64,000 bases of DNA, from assembly GCA_947561585.1 (NCBI GenBank), contig CANNZV010000328.1, forward strand, positions 1-64,000, in the 5' to 3' direction. Numbering within the stretch: the stretch's first letter is position 1; each line of letters opens with the position of its first letter. Of the stretch, positions 35,325 through 47,000 are shown in pieces. The position numbers and the translations under genes are program-made. The notes beneath the pieces were generated by a model that did not search any database, had not been told where the DNA came from, and saw only the letters and a list, made by a program, of their open reading frames with translations. The DNA comes from Caprella mutica. Its lineage: Eukaryota; Arthropoda; Malacostraca; Amphipoda; Caprellidae.

Positions 35325-35441
35325 TTACAGAATTTTGAGATTTTGGCCATTTTGGAGAGAAATTTGAAAATCTCTATCTCTGGAGAGAAATTGTCCCAAA
35401 AATTAATTATCTGGAAACTGATTGTGCATGCTTTGCAGACT
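35325..35441. mobile_element. Half of a CCAGTCTG element, type E
   Basis: GGAGAGAAATTGTCCCAAAA and TGATTGTGCATGCTTTGCAG then ACTGG match the type E left arm in reverse complement. The other half is missing. Confidence 0.75.
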
Positions 35442-35538
35442 GGGTTGACAGTCTGGTCTGTATTCTGTATTTGGTGCATAAAATCCCACTGACATTCTGA
35501 TGAAATTAAAAATCCACCAATAATTTGGCTGATCCAAC

Positions 35539-35880
35539 CCAAGTAAAATAGCATGGCTTGTAAACTCCCCATTTTTCTCTTCAGCTCTAACCAAATCAAA
35601 TTTGGTACAATTAATTCTCTCCAAAATAACATTATAGCCCAGCTAATAAAGCATGTCTAAACTTGCTATTTAGATGGCGAGTTTGTGACAGTTATTTTGA
35701 GTCCTTCAATTGCAAATGGCGAGAAATGTCTAATTTCCTTCTATGCTACAATGTTATTTTTGAGAGAATTTATGATAATTGGATCATTTTGGAGAGAAAT
35801 TTGAGGAGAGCTGGAGAGTTTATTGGACATACTATTTTACTTGGATTATAGCATTAAATATTTCTCACCATTTGCAAAAG
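35539..35880. mobile_element. CCAAGTAA element, type A, interrupted by a second type A copy
   Basis: The left half starts CCAAGTAAAATAGCATGG and runs to ACATTATAGC. It resumes after 35844 with TTTCTCACCATTTGCAA and then fades. The outer right end is lost. Confidence 0.75.
35639..35844. mobile_element. CCAAGTAA element, type A, 206 bp, nested in a type A copy, TSD ATTATAGC
   Basis: Starts CCAGCTAATAAAGCATGTC and ends ATACTATTTTACTTGG. ATTATAGC occurs on both sides (35631-35638, 35845-35852). Confidence 0.88.
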
Positions 35881-36207
35881 TTTCTAGGTCAAATAAAAAC
35901 AAGCCAGATTGTAGCTAAATTTCAAATTTGCATTGGTGGTAAATTTGGCTGACAAGCCTGACAATGACATGATGTCCCAGTCTGAAGAGAAGGTCTCCAC
36001 AGACCCAGGATTATCAGATGAGTTCTAGATTCTCACATTTAAGTTATGGAATTTTCTATTACAGATGACTGGTCAATTTATTTAACTTGAAGTAGTTAGT
36101 ACTAGGCACCTTACATTATTTTTTCGAGTTGTCTTATATACTATCTTTGCAACTCCTATAAACTGGAGGCAACACAATCCGTGGTGTTAGCACCACCACC
36201 TGAGAAA

Positions 36208-39200
36208 ATGTCATCCACAGGTGATAAAAAGGTGAGTCATTTTGTAAAGCAGGTAAATGGCAGCACGGTAGCTACCTGAGGCCTCGAATCACATCTAAAA
36301 AATAATAGCTTCAAAGCAGAAATTATATTTAAAAACTATAACAAGCACTGTGCTTCTTTTGATATGCAACATTCCTATATAAATTTGATTCAGCAGGTTT
36401 AGTGACTTTTTAAGAGGGACGCAATTTGAAATTAAAGTGTCGTAATTTATCTGTGTGACCCTATAGGATGTTATGTTAATTTATATAGGTTGCCTTAAAA
36501 GTTAACTTGTGTTTGATAGGGGCCTTGTATGATTTTTTTTTATATTGATGATATTTTTCTGTTAGCTACTGTGTTTTTGAATAAATTGATTTCTTGTGCA
36601 TCTTGGAAAAAAAGCTATAAGTCCCTAATAGTTTAAGATGGTGATGCTATTAATGAATATATTTGTATTAAAAGAGCTAAATTAATGAATAAACACATAA
36701 AACGCTGCTATGTTTAATCAAGGGTTAAGTGATATCATATAAAAACAATTTTTTTTAAGCTAATAAATTCTGTTATTCATAATATAATTAATATTACTAC
36801 TTACATTTACCATGAATATCTCCTCCAGAATATCTCCTATAGCTCGTACTTTCATTTGCATTAAACATATTGTGATTCTGTTCATTCTGTTATCTAATTA
36901 GCTAGTAGTATAGATTTACATTTTAATGCATGCACACTCCACTTCAGCTCATCAAAGGCAGCCCATCTCAGTACGTCAAGCTGAATGTAGGTGGTTCCCT
37001 TCACTACACCACCATTGGCACTCTGACCAAACATGACAGCATGCTCAGGGCAATGTTCTCAGGCAGGATGGAGGTGCTAACGGATTCCGAAGGTTGGTTA
37101 ACCCTTTAACACATTTCCTGCGACAGCTTTAACCGTCATAATTTCAGTTTAATTTGGACAGAAAAATATTAATTTTTATCAGTAGACTTTTCCATATTTT
37201 ATGTACAATATATCCTTCTTTAGGATATAAATAGACACCTTTAAAAGAAATATTAGTGAAAGAGAAAAAGCTTTGATCTTCTATTCTAATAAAAAATGTG
37301 ACCCACCGTTGGGTCATATTGCTAGAAACGTGTCAATGCCCAAGAGATATTGTAGGCCAGACCTTTTTTTTTTTTGATAGATCAATATTACATAGATAAC
37401 CTTTTACAGAAAGGATATGTTAAAATATCACTTCCCAAAGTCTGGTGTCTATGGGAAGAACTTTGAGTGGTTCAAAATCTAAAATCAATTTGTAGTAGCT
37501 ATAGCCTACAATTATTTGTATGCATCTTATGTCTAGAATATGATTAGGGTAAATTACAAATTATCGGTCCTTTTCACATCTTCGGTCATATAAGAAAAAA
37601 CGATATTATTCTATTTTTATTTTTATTGGTGTCCTGCTGGTATCATGGAAACCAATTAAAATATCGTTTTTTCTTATATGACCGAAGATGTGAAACTGAC
37701 CGATAATTTGTAATTTACCCTATATGTAATAAATTTAATATTTGACGTTTTCTAATGTCCTCCACAAAGGACGGTGGTCTTTAAAGGAATAAAGTGAACT
37801 CCTATTCACTTACGTCCAATTCTTGCTTGCTTAAATTTTTAATCTTGAATCAATCATATTTATAGATTACATAGCTATTTGGATCTAATATAAAGTTGTT
37901 TTCCCTTTGCATTCAGGCTGGATACTTATTGATCGTTGTGGCAAACATTATGGCACAATCCTCAATTTTCTGAGAGACGAGAGTGTGGCTATGCCAGACA
38001 ATCAAAGGGAACTCCAGGTGATTATTTGTTATCAAGTTTTGAATTTGTTGTCCATTTCCTTTCATGATCAATTAACTAGCTACTTCTCTTTTCTAAATAA
38101 CTGTATCTAATTTTTAATTACATTCAAAGTTGATACTAGGGTAAGTTACAAGTTATTGGTCGTTCTTCAGTCATATAAGAAATAATTTGATGTTATCTCA
38201 ATTGGTATCCATGATATATGCAGGTATCATGGATACTAATAAAATGTAGTAATTATTATTATAACATTTTTTATTATATGACTGAAAATGTTAAATTCAT
38301 CAATAATTCCTAATTTAGCTACCCTATATATACTTATTCTCCAGGAACTGTTGGCGGAAGCTCGTTATTACTGCATCAGTGAGCTTGTAGACGAGTGCGA
38401 GAGTGTCTTGCGACAGTGGGAGACTGAGCAAGAGGCGACATGCAAAGTGCCTCTAATCACCTCTCAGCGAGAAGAACAACTCTTGATCCAATCAACATCC
38501 AGGCCTATTGTGAAACTTCTGGTCAATAGGCATAATAATAAATACTCGTATACAAGGTCAGTCTTGCCATTCCTCTATTATAATGAATGAAAAGTACACA
38601 TTGAAAGTGTCATTAGTGTAAAAGAGACAATTATTATCATCTAGAGTAGGTAAGTTCTGAATTATTGGTCACTTTCACATGTTCGGCCACGTAACAAAAA
38701 TTGATGATAATTATTATTCAACTTTTATTTTGATTGATATCCATGATACCTGCAGGTAGAACTGACAGAAAATTCAGAACTTACCCTACTAAAAATATTT
38801 TATCAGCCTATTAGTAGCTATAAGTTAGCTACTCTTTTTTTGGTAAATTATGGATATTTTTTCCTCATAGTTCTTCTGATGACAATTTACTGAAAAATTT
38901 GGAGCTGTTTGACCGCCTGTCTCTGCGCTTCAGCCGGCGTGTTCTTTTTCTGAAGGATGTTATTGGCAGCAATGAAATTTGCATGTGGTCATTTTACGGT
39001 CACGGCAAAATGATTACAGAGGTTTGCTGCACATCTATAGTCTATGCCACTGACCGAAAACACACCAAGGTAGAGATTCAATAACTTTTGGTTGAATATA
39101 GAAGATATCTCTTATTTAAGAAGTTATATCAAAAATACAAGTTCAATATCAATATATGTTATCGATACATATTTTCTCTCTCTACCCTGAATGTCTTCAT

Positions 39201-40021
39201 CCACATAGGTTGAATTTCCCGAGGCACGCATTTACGAAGAGACATTGAATGTGTTGCTCTATGAGAACAGGAATGGACCAGATATTGATTTGATGCAAGC
39301 AACTTCACTGAGGGGAACTGCTTCATCTCTCCCATGCACCAGTGATGATGAGGATACTGCTGAACAACTGCGGTGAGTTTATCGTTAAATTATCTCAAAA
39401 TAGAAGGGTTGTGTTACATCTTCAGGGTTGTGTAGCTAACCTCTTCAGGGTTGTGTAACATCTTCAGGGTTGTGTAACATCTTCAGGGTTGTGTAACATC
39501 TTCAGGGTTGTGTAACATCTTCAGGGTTGTGTAATATCTTCAGGGTTGTGTAACATCTTTAGAGTTATGTAATAGGAGAACCTGTAAAACTTTAGTTATG
39601 AAATATAAACCAACGTGACTTGAAATTTTTTCTCTTCACAATCAAATATCTAAAAAAGTAACTTCATGCTCTTTGCTGATATAAGCACATTTGTAACTTT
39701 TTATTTATTAGCTAGTACAATGAGCAATCAGGCTTATAGAGCCTTACTACTCACGTATATTGCTTTTTAGTATTAAGGTATTTGATAAGAGTATTTCTCC
39801 CGGTACTCTTATCTAATGTATGGGAGCAGTTTGAAATACACTTACAAACCTCAGTGTACTAGAATTGCAATAGAAAAATTTTGTTTGAGTAAACTCCTCA
39901 ATATAATTACTGATATTGCTTTATTTACAGATTCTCGAGTCTGCGAGTGAGTGGTGGGCCAAGTTCCAGTCACCAACACAGCTCTGCTTTTCCACGACTC
40001 CGAGTCAACAAAAACAATTGA
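36208..40021 (+). CDS. KCTD10: BACURD (KCTD10/KCTD13/TNFAIP1) BTB-domain CUL3 adaptor, complete
   Basis: Seven coding exons: 36208-36231, 36948-37092, 37917-38017, 38345-38556, 38871-39069, 39209-39372 and 39931-40021. Every intron is GT-AG and the phases join to 936 nt (311 aa; vertebrate family members are about 313-329). The T1/BTB domain runs from YVKLNVGGS (residues 17-25), through [12 protein letters not shown] and [16 protein letters not shown] (62-77), to about residue 110. The conserved C-terminal region has PLITS (126-130), [15 protein letters not shown] (167-181), VLFLKDVIG and [10 protein letters not shown] (211-220). In other animals the family recruits substrates such as RhoA to CUL3 ubiquitin ligase and binds PCNA/DNA polymerase delta. 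A single insect gene often stands for the three vertebrate paralogues, so the symbol is a family label. Introns 2, 3 and 4 each carry a family 1 MITE. Its 3' UTR may reach the AATAAA near 42465. Confidence 0.95.
37547..37720. mobile_element. MITE family 1, best-preserved copy, BACURD intron 2
   Basis: Arms of about 60 bp are almost perfect inverted repeats: GGGTAAATTACAAATTATCG to AAAAAACGATATT on the left, AATATCGTTTTTTCTTATAT to AATTTGTAATTTACCC on the right. TA flanks both ends. Confidence 0.94.
38139..38324. mobile_element. MITE family 1, BACURD intron 3
   Basis: Ends GGGTAAGTTACAAGTTATTG and TCCTAATTTAGCTACCC. The central palindrome is ATTGGTATCCATGATA / TATCATGGATACTAAT. Confidence 0.88.
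38649..38786. mobile_element. MITE family 1, BACURD intron 4, one arm shortened
   Basis: Ends GGTAAGTTCTGAATTATTGG and ATTCAGAACTTACCC. The right arm lacks most of the inner sequence after the TGATACCTGCAGGTA centre. Confidence 0.82.
39407..39562. repeat. 19-bp minisatellite in BACURD intron 6
   Basis: CATCTTCAGGGTTGTGTAA occurs about seven to eight times, with one TAGCTAACC-type interruption at the start. Confidence 0.93.
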
Positions 40022-40349
40022 GATGATCATTCCTATGAACTGCTGAACTATTCCTGTTACTATTTTTAATATCATTCGAGAATATTAACTTAACATATGA
40101 CTACCAGGGTGGCCAGATGTCCGGTTTAGCAGGATACCATTTCGTCCCGTTTTTTGTCGGCACTAAGAAAAATCAATGAAAAAAATGACCTAAATTACTT
40201 AAAACGTAATATTGTTATCATTAATATAATAAGAAACTAATTGGAAATTGATAAATATTTAAACGTAATATTGAGTGTTTACATGTGCATAAATGAATGT
40301 ATTACAGTATTAAACATATAATAATTATTTATCGGACAAGTAGCGAACA

Positions 40350-41240
40350 GGGTATGTGGTTGTTGTTTGATCACCCCAACGTCCTCGTCCGGGTCAAAGG
40401 AGCGGCAAGAATCACTCCTTGTGTTGTCCACCTGAGGCACTGTGGGGGAAAGTTTTAGCCTAAGGAAAACTCGCGTCCCTCAGGAAGTTTACAACCTCCT
40501 GAGGGCGGGTTCAAAGGTGTTCCAGTGAGTGAATGTTATGTGTAGTTGTAGGGACTAAAATTGTGTGAGGATATGGGAGGTGTAACCCTTATCGGTGAGA
40601 CAGAACTCATATTGATCAGACTCTGATCTCCCAATCCTATGCATATAAAGGGCCGTACACAAGCAGGGTTTTTTAAGTCTTTATACCAGACTTTTTGCTA
40701 AGCTTCTCCTACTTTTTCCACGAGAATCTATGAAAAAAAAGATGTAATTATTATAAATAGTTTTTTTCTTATATTCTCGTGGAAAAAGTAGGAGAAGCTT
40801 AGCAAAAAGTCTGATGGAAAGACTTAAAAACCCCTACGTGTGTACGGCCCTTAAAAAGAATGGTGCCCATACCTAAGACTAAGTTGTGAATGTGTGTGTC
40901 GAGTATTTTGTTGATAAGTAAGTGTCTTGGTACTGTATCAAAGGCTTTGCTTGTGTCTATGACGGTGATAATTGTCCTAGTCCGCAGGTTTGTTAGAGTT
41001 TAAGCCTTTGAGTGTGTTAGTTGGCTGGAGGTGTTGTGAGGGGGAGAGTGGTGACATGTTGTTGAGAACTAGCCTGTCCAGTGTTTTAGAGGGGGTGGAG
41101 AGAAGTGAAATTGGTCTGTATGAGGCTAGTTCTGTGGGGGGGGGGGGGTTTGTTGGGCTTCAGAATTAGTATGATTTTTGGCTGTTTTCAGGTGTTGGGT
41201 ATATTATTTTTCTGTAGAGAGTAGTTAAAGATGTCTGCTG
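40350..41240 (-). pseudogene. Non-LTR retrotransposon reverse transcriptase fragment
   Basis: On the minus strand, in more than one frame: KPNKPP near 41150, YRPISLLSTPSKTLDRLVL near 41070-41120, then TIITVIDTSKAFDTVPRHLL near 40910-40970. These are the typical RT blocks around motif A, with D in VIDTSKAFD. Frameshifts and a stop separate them, and a MITE (40649-40851) interrupts the run. Sequence left of the MITE is GC-richer and probably the continuation, but no motif is clear. The clade (Jockey, CR1 or R1-like) is not determined. Confidence 0.72.
40649..40851. mobile_element. Harbinger-like foldback MITE, possible TSD TAA
   Basis: Arms of about 85 bp are inverted: AGGGCCGTACACAAGCAGGG on the left, CGTGTGTACGGCCCT on the right, with TTTTTGCTAAGCTTCTCCTA / TAGGAGAAGCTTAGCAAAAA inside. 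TAA adjoins both ends. The GGGCC termini with a 3-bp duplication fit PIF/Harbinger. Confidence 0.85.
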
Positions 41241-43121
41241 TGAGGGCCATGATAGCCAGTGGTTCTAAATGTATTGAATGTTTATTGGACATGCCATCAG
41301 GACCTGTGCATGAGGTGTTTAGGAAACCTGGAAGTAGGTAACATACTTGTACAAGCTGTGTCTGCTGTGTGTCTGTGAGAATAGTGATATACTAATCTGT
41401 ATGCCGTTAATGTTGAGGGTGCTGTTATGTGAGTGTGTGTTAGGAACTGTAGGGAAGTGAAGATCAGGAAGGGGGGGGAGAGAGGGTATTTACGCAGTGT
41501 CCGGTTTTTCAGTCCAATGGAGATTGAGATATATATCTATGAATATTTTTTTTATTTGTTTACAAATAATTCACATGCTCAGTCTATTAAGATAGTTAAG
41601 TTCACTATTCTAAAAGCTTTATATTTCTTATTCCATCACAATTTCTTTGAGTTGATGGCTATCACAATTCTAGGTATAAAACTTTAGTGACTACTAAATA
41701 TTTGAACATGGAAATTTCTCAATCACTCAGTTGATATGTAAGTAGTTTCCATTTTTTTATTCAGGTTCAAAATGGATATACTTGATTTATTTACGGTATT
41801 TATAAATTAAGAGTAGCTATATACGTTTCATATGTTATTTTCAGTTTCTTTAGTTCTTGAAACTTTATCCAAAAATAGTCATGTTTAGAATATTTCACTT
41901 AAAGGAGATTAAACATTTTCTTGTCTTAATTAAAATGTGTTCATTTTATAAAGGAATAAAATATTGGTAGCGACTATATCATGATTTTGAAACCACGTTA
42001 TCACCGCTAAGCCAATAACCGTACCTACCACAATAGAAATCTCTACCCTTTCATCACCTGTGATTGTGAATCTTTAAATTTATTTTTGAAGTCTATTAAT
42101 TGTATTATATTTGCTATCTATACCTTATTTTTATTTTCCAATTAAGTTTATGTTGAATAATCAAACTAATATATGTAAATTGTTATTTCCCTAGTAGTTG
42201 TATTGTTAAATGTATAAAGTTGGTTAGTCTCTTCATAGATCTTTTTCTATATTGTGTTACAAGAGAATTTAAATTATTTATGTTCAGGAATCAAGGCATA
42301 TAAGGCCTGGTATATTATTACTAAATTTATAGTTAACTAAATCTATATTTTTTGCTTAAACCAAAATTTACTAAACCTATTCCTATTGTTTATGTTCTCT
42401 TCAAAATTTTCACTGCTAAAATAATAAAGTGAAGTATTTTCTTCAATGTCCTGTACGTCTATGTCCAATAAAATTGTATGTTAGAATGCCCGTCATTATC
42501 CAATCAATGAAACTAATAGTTACAATAAATTTATTTTGAAATAATGTTTTGGTTAAAATGAATTTGTAACAGGAAATTAAATATTTTAAAGCTTCAAACC
42601 AGAAAAACTGAACAGGGACATGGCTACCTAATCCTTCAATATAAAAGTAAATAAACTGAGTTTCCCATGAATGTTTCAGCTTTTAGTTTTTCATTCACAT
42701 AACTGAAATCAGAATTTAAAGATAAATTAATAAATTTCAGCGAACAGAGGAATTTTAAAACTTCACTTTTTTATTATTTTATTTACCCGATTCATCCAAT
42801 TGACCCTGTACAATAACATTCAATTTAGGGTAATATATACATTATACAATAGCAAAAACAAATAAGAAAACTCCTTCACTAATTGAATGAAAGTAAAACT
42901 TAATATCATTTAGCTACATATATTTACATAAAAAATAGAAACCGAAGATACATACTAGGCACATTCTAATATATTTTATAATATTTATAATACAGGAGTT
43001 GCACGATTCAAAATTCAGTTAGAAAGCTGAAAACTAAAGTTGGTTTCCTGATATGAATATTCGAGATGCTTCACATTAAAATCTTTTAGTTCATATTTAC
43101 CAATTTATTTGGAGTTCTCAG
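41241..43121. other. BACURD 3' UTR and intergenic sequence
   Basis: No coding signal recognised. AATAAA near 42465 (CCAATAAAATTG) is a possible polyadenylation signal for the upstream gene. A G-run lies at about 41140-41150. Confidence 0.45.
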
Positions 43122-43516
43122 GATTCAGAAACAAATATAAAGAAGTTTAGTGACTTTGAAGATATAACAACTATGAGGTGAGCACTTATGAAAAAGGTAC
43201 TATTTTGTACTTGTAAGACTATAATTAATATAGTAGAGGCTTTTACATCTCCTTCGGAACCAAAGACCATATCACTGACGGCGAAAGTAAATTAAATACA
43301 AAGGACTCTGAGAAGCAGTCAGAAAGGAAATGGTTCCATGAACCAAATCACCTACCACTAGTTGGCGATAAGCTCATAGATACAGGAAAGCTACTGCATG
43401 AATGCAGTCACTTACCAAGGAATTCGACAAAAAGTGACAAGCACCGGTGGCTGCGCTCACGGATTGAAGAGGAAAATGAAGAGGTGATAGTAAATGATGC
43501 CTTCCAGTCTACCTAG
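43122..43516 (+). CDS. Candidate two-exon ORF, function unknown
   Basis: Exon A (43122-43177) follows a TTCTCAG acceptor and ends ATGAG|GTGAGC. Exon B (43237-43516) follows a TAGTAG acceptor and runs to TAG. The 59-nt intron joins the two in frame (336 nt, 111 residues, no internal stop), giving KKFSDFEDITTMRGFYISFG across the junction. The remainder is hydrophilic and acidic/basic mixed (RWLRSRIEEENEEVIVND near the end), like a disordered or coiled region. No start codon is found in exon A, so 5' exons would be needed. I do not recognise the family. It could also be a chance ORF. Confidence 0.33.
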
Positions 43517-44082
43517 CACAAAATTCAAGACCTCGTATTGTAGGCTATAAATAATGTTACAGTCATTTATTCCATCAAACAATTTGGATTCAACCATTGA
43601 CTATAGGGGTAAATATTGACTATAGGGGAGGCTAATTAAGATGCAACTAATTACAAAATTGATAATATGAAACCTTACGAATAATTTATTTGAAATTAGC
43701 TTAAGAAAGCAAAAAATCCATAAATATTTCTACCCATCATAAAAAATAATTTAGTTAAGTATTTAAATTAAATGATTCACATGAGGTCAGAATTGGAAAT
43801 TTGAGTTAGGTACCCAAAACTTACTAGGAGAGAACACATAGAACTTAAAAAGCTATCTTACATGTAATTAACATAGCCTCTATGGACATAACAGTTTTAT
43901 ATAGCTACATATATACACACTTCACGCAGCAAAATAAATAATAGTCTCAACAATTTTCATTAAAAACAGTTATGATCAATTGAAGAAATTTTGAATTAAT
44001 TGGAATGTTGAGAATTCAGAATAATATTCAAAATGAAACCAGACTTGAGTGAAGGATTAGATACACGCATTCTGAGAAATAA
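43517..44082. other. MED19 3' UTR region
   Basis: AT-rich. It probably contains the 3' UTR of the minus-strand MED19 gene. Nothing else seen. Confidence 0.4.
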
Positions 44083-47000
44083 TTACAGAACCATTTTATT
44101 ATCCACGCCAGCAGCCGACATGTGTTCTGGACTATGTCTCTGCTTCTTCTTTTTCTTTTCTTTCTTCTTCTTTTTCTTCTCTTTCTCATCCTCATTTCTC
44201 TTCCGTTTGTGTGGTTTCTTCTCATGTCCATCTGAAGGGTTGGCTGAACCACCCGCACTGTTCATACCTGCACCCAGTCCTGAAATAGAATAAATGTATT
44301 ATAAATAACTAGAAAACATACATAGTACAGTTAGAAACATCTAATTTATTCAAATTGTATATTCTTTTGAAACTGAATATAGTTTCCCATTGAAAGAATA
44401 ATCCTTTTTTTTTAATTAAATAAAAAGCAGAAATTGTCTCTAATTTGTTACTTTCTATTTGGATTGATTAATTAATTAAATGATTAAGTTTCAAATATAG
44501 AAAGCTACTCAATTTATCTAATAGAAATTAACAAATTAGTTAAGGGCGTGGACACCAACCAAAATAGCCTAATCGCTTTTAACAAATTTGGTGGGAACTA
44601 AGCAAATTTACTGAGAGCATTTAATAAAAATGAAATATTTGAATTATAAAAAATAAATAATAAAAAAACATAATAATGAATAAGAAAAATAATAACAACT
44701 ACTTACCCAAACTGAAGTCATTAGAGACAGAGGCATCATGTGATGGAGTAACAGAATCTGAGCCTCCACTCGATTTCTTGTGTTTGTGTCTGCGTGTGCC
44801 CAGAGGTTTGCTCTGAAATCTGTACTGCTCCGGCAATGGACCGTGTTGTAATCTGAACCCATTTAACTGAAGGGAAAAAAGTGAGATAATTATTCGTAAA
44901 TAATTAATTTATGAAATGAACATATGGAAAGTTTTCAATTATCAGTCAGTTCCACATCCTCGGACATGTAAGAAAAAAATATATGAAACTTTAATTTTAG
45001 TTGGTATCCATGATACCTATATAGGTAGCTACCATGGATACAATTCATACCAATAAAATAAAAATTGAATAATAATTAATATTAATTATTGTATATTTTT
45101 TTCTTGCATGACTAAATCTGAAAATGTGGAACTAAAAGATAGTTAAGAACTTACCCTAAACATCATTAAAATGTGTAATTAACTAATGTATCTAATAAGT
45201 TAACAGTAACTACCTGCATGAAACACAATATTGTTTCATGCATTAAAAATCATAGATCCTGAAAATATTATAGATGGAGAGAAATAAACAGTATTGAATC
45301 GTTCTAAATCAGTGTTATATACTATATAGTATTCAATACTATTTCATTTCGTTTCGTGTATGGTATTCCTAAGATCTATGATTTTAAATGCATATAGTCA
45401 CAACCCTAATCATAAGACAATAGGTGATAGCTATAATAATTAGCTAGCACCTAATTGCAATTTGTTCACATATATTTATACTATGAGCTTTAATCAAAGC
45501 AGCATAATTTTCATTTCTATGACATTTCGGAATATGGGAATACATAAAAGCTAGCTATACAGATATTGTATTAAAATTTCAAAGAGAAAACAATATTACT
45601 ATTCAATTTAATACTTTTCATGTAGCTAATTAATTTAGGAACACAAAATAAAATATTGCTATGAAATGAAGCAGTTCAAAGGAAAGAGTCACTGTAGCTA
45701 TGATGATAACTTCTCAAATCACTGGTTTCCAATCACCCACACCAATTTTAAGATATAATCAATTAGTAAAGTATATTTTAGAAATGAGAAATTAGAGAAC
45801 TGTCAAAAAATAATCATGTAACTACCAATACACTTTTCTTTGACAGTATAAAATAATTTTAAAACATATACATTGGTCAAAGATATTTACATTCCAGATC
45901 AATCATACACTGCAGAGGTAATCTATTTGACAAATATTAGAAACCTAATAAAATACTTGAAACTGGAAACCAAATCAAATATTTGAAATTAAAACCAAAT
46001 CAAATATTTGAAATTAGAAACCTAATCAAATATTTGAAATTAGAAACCTAATCAAATATTTGAAATTAGAAACCTAGTCAAATATTTGAAATAAGAAACC
46101 TAGTCAAATATTTCAAATTAAAACCAAATCAAATATTTGAAATTAGAAACCTAATCAAATATTTGAAATTAGAAACCTAATCAAATATTTGAAATTAGAA
46201 ACCTAATCAAATATTTGAAATTAGAAACCTAATCAAATATTTGAAATTAAAACCAAATCAAATATTTGAAATTAGAAACCTAGTCAAATATTTGAAATAA
46301 GAAACCTAGTCAAATATTTGAAATTGAAACCTAGTCAAATATTTGAAATTAGAAACCTAATCAAATATTTGAAATTAGAAACCTAATCAAATATTTTTGA
46401 AATTAGAAACCTAGTCAAATATTTGAAATTAGAAACCTAGTCAAATATTTGAAATTGAAACCTAGTCAAATATTTGAAATTAGAAACCTAATCAAATATA
46501 TGAAATTAGAAACCTAATCAAATATATGAAATTAGAAACCTAATCAAATATATGAAATTAGAAACCTAGTCAAATATTTGAAATTAGAAACCTAGTCAAA
46601 TATTTGAAATTAGAAACCTAATCAAATATATGAAATTAGAAACCTAATCAAATATATGAAATTAGAAACCTAGTCAAATATTTAAAATTAGAAACCTAGT
46701 CAAATATTTAAAATTAGAAATCTAATCAAATATTTGAAATTAGAAATTTTGTCAAATATTTAAAATTAGAAACCTAAACAAATATTTGAAATTAGAATTG
46801 GTGGGTGGTAAAAATGGCAACAACTGAAAATATTAAAAGAATTTCATACAATTTAATATCATTTATCTTAATTCTATTATATATTTACCTGGAATGAAGA
46901 GAGTGGGTTGAATTCTTTGAACACAGGAGGTTTATCGATTAGGGATCGAAGGGACGAGTTTGTGATGTGTGCTGGAGTGTCGAGAATACCTGGAAGCGAA

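Noticed and set aside
44033..44293. Plus-strand ORF with a phenylalanine/serine-rich run
   Set aside because: It is the antisense of the lysine-rich tail of MED19.
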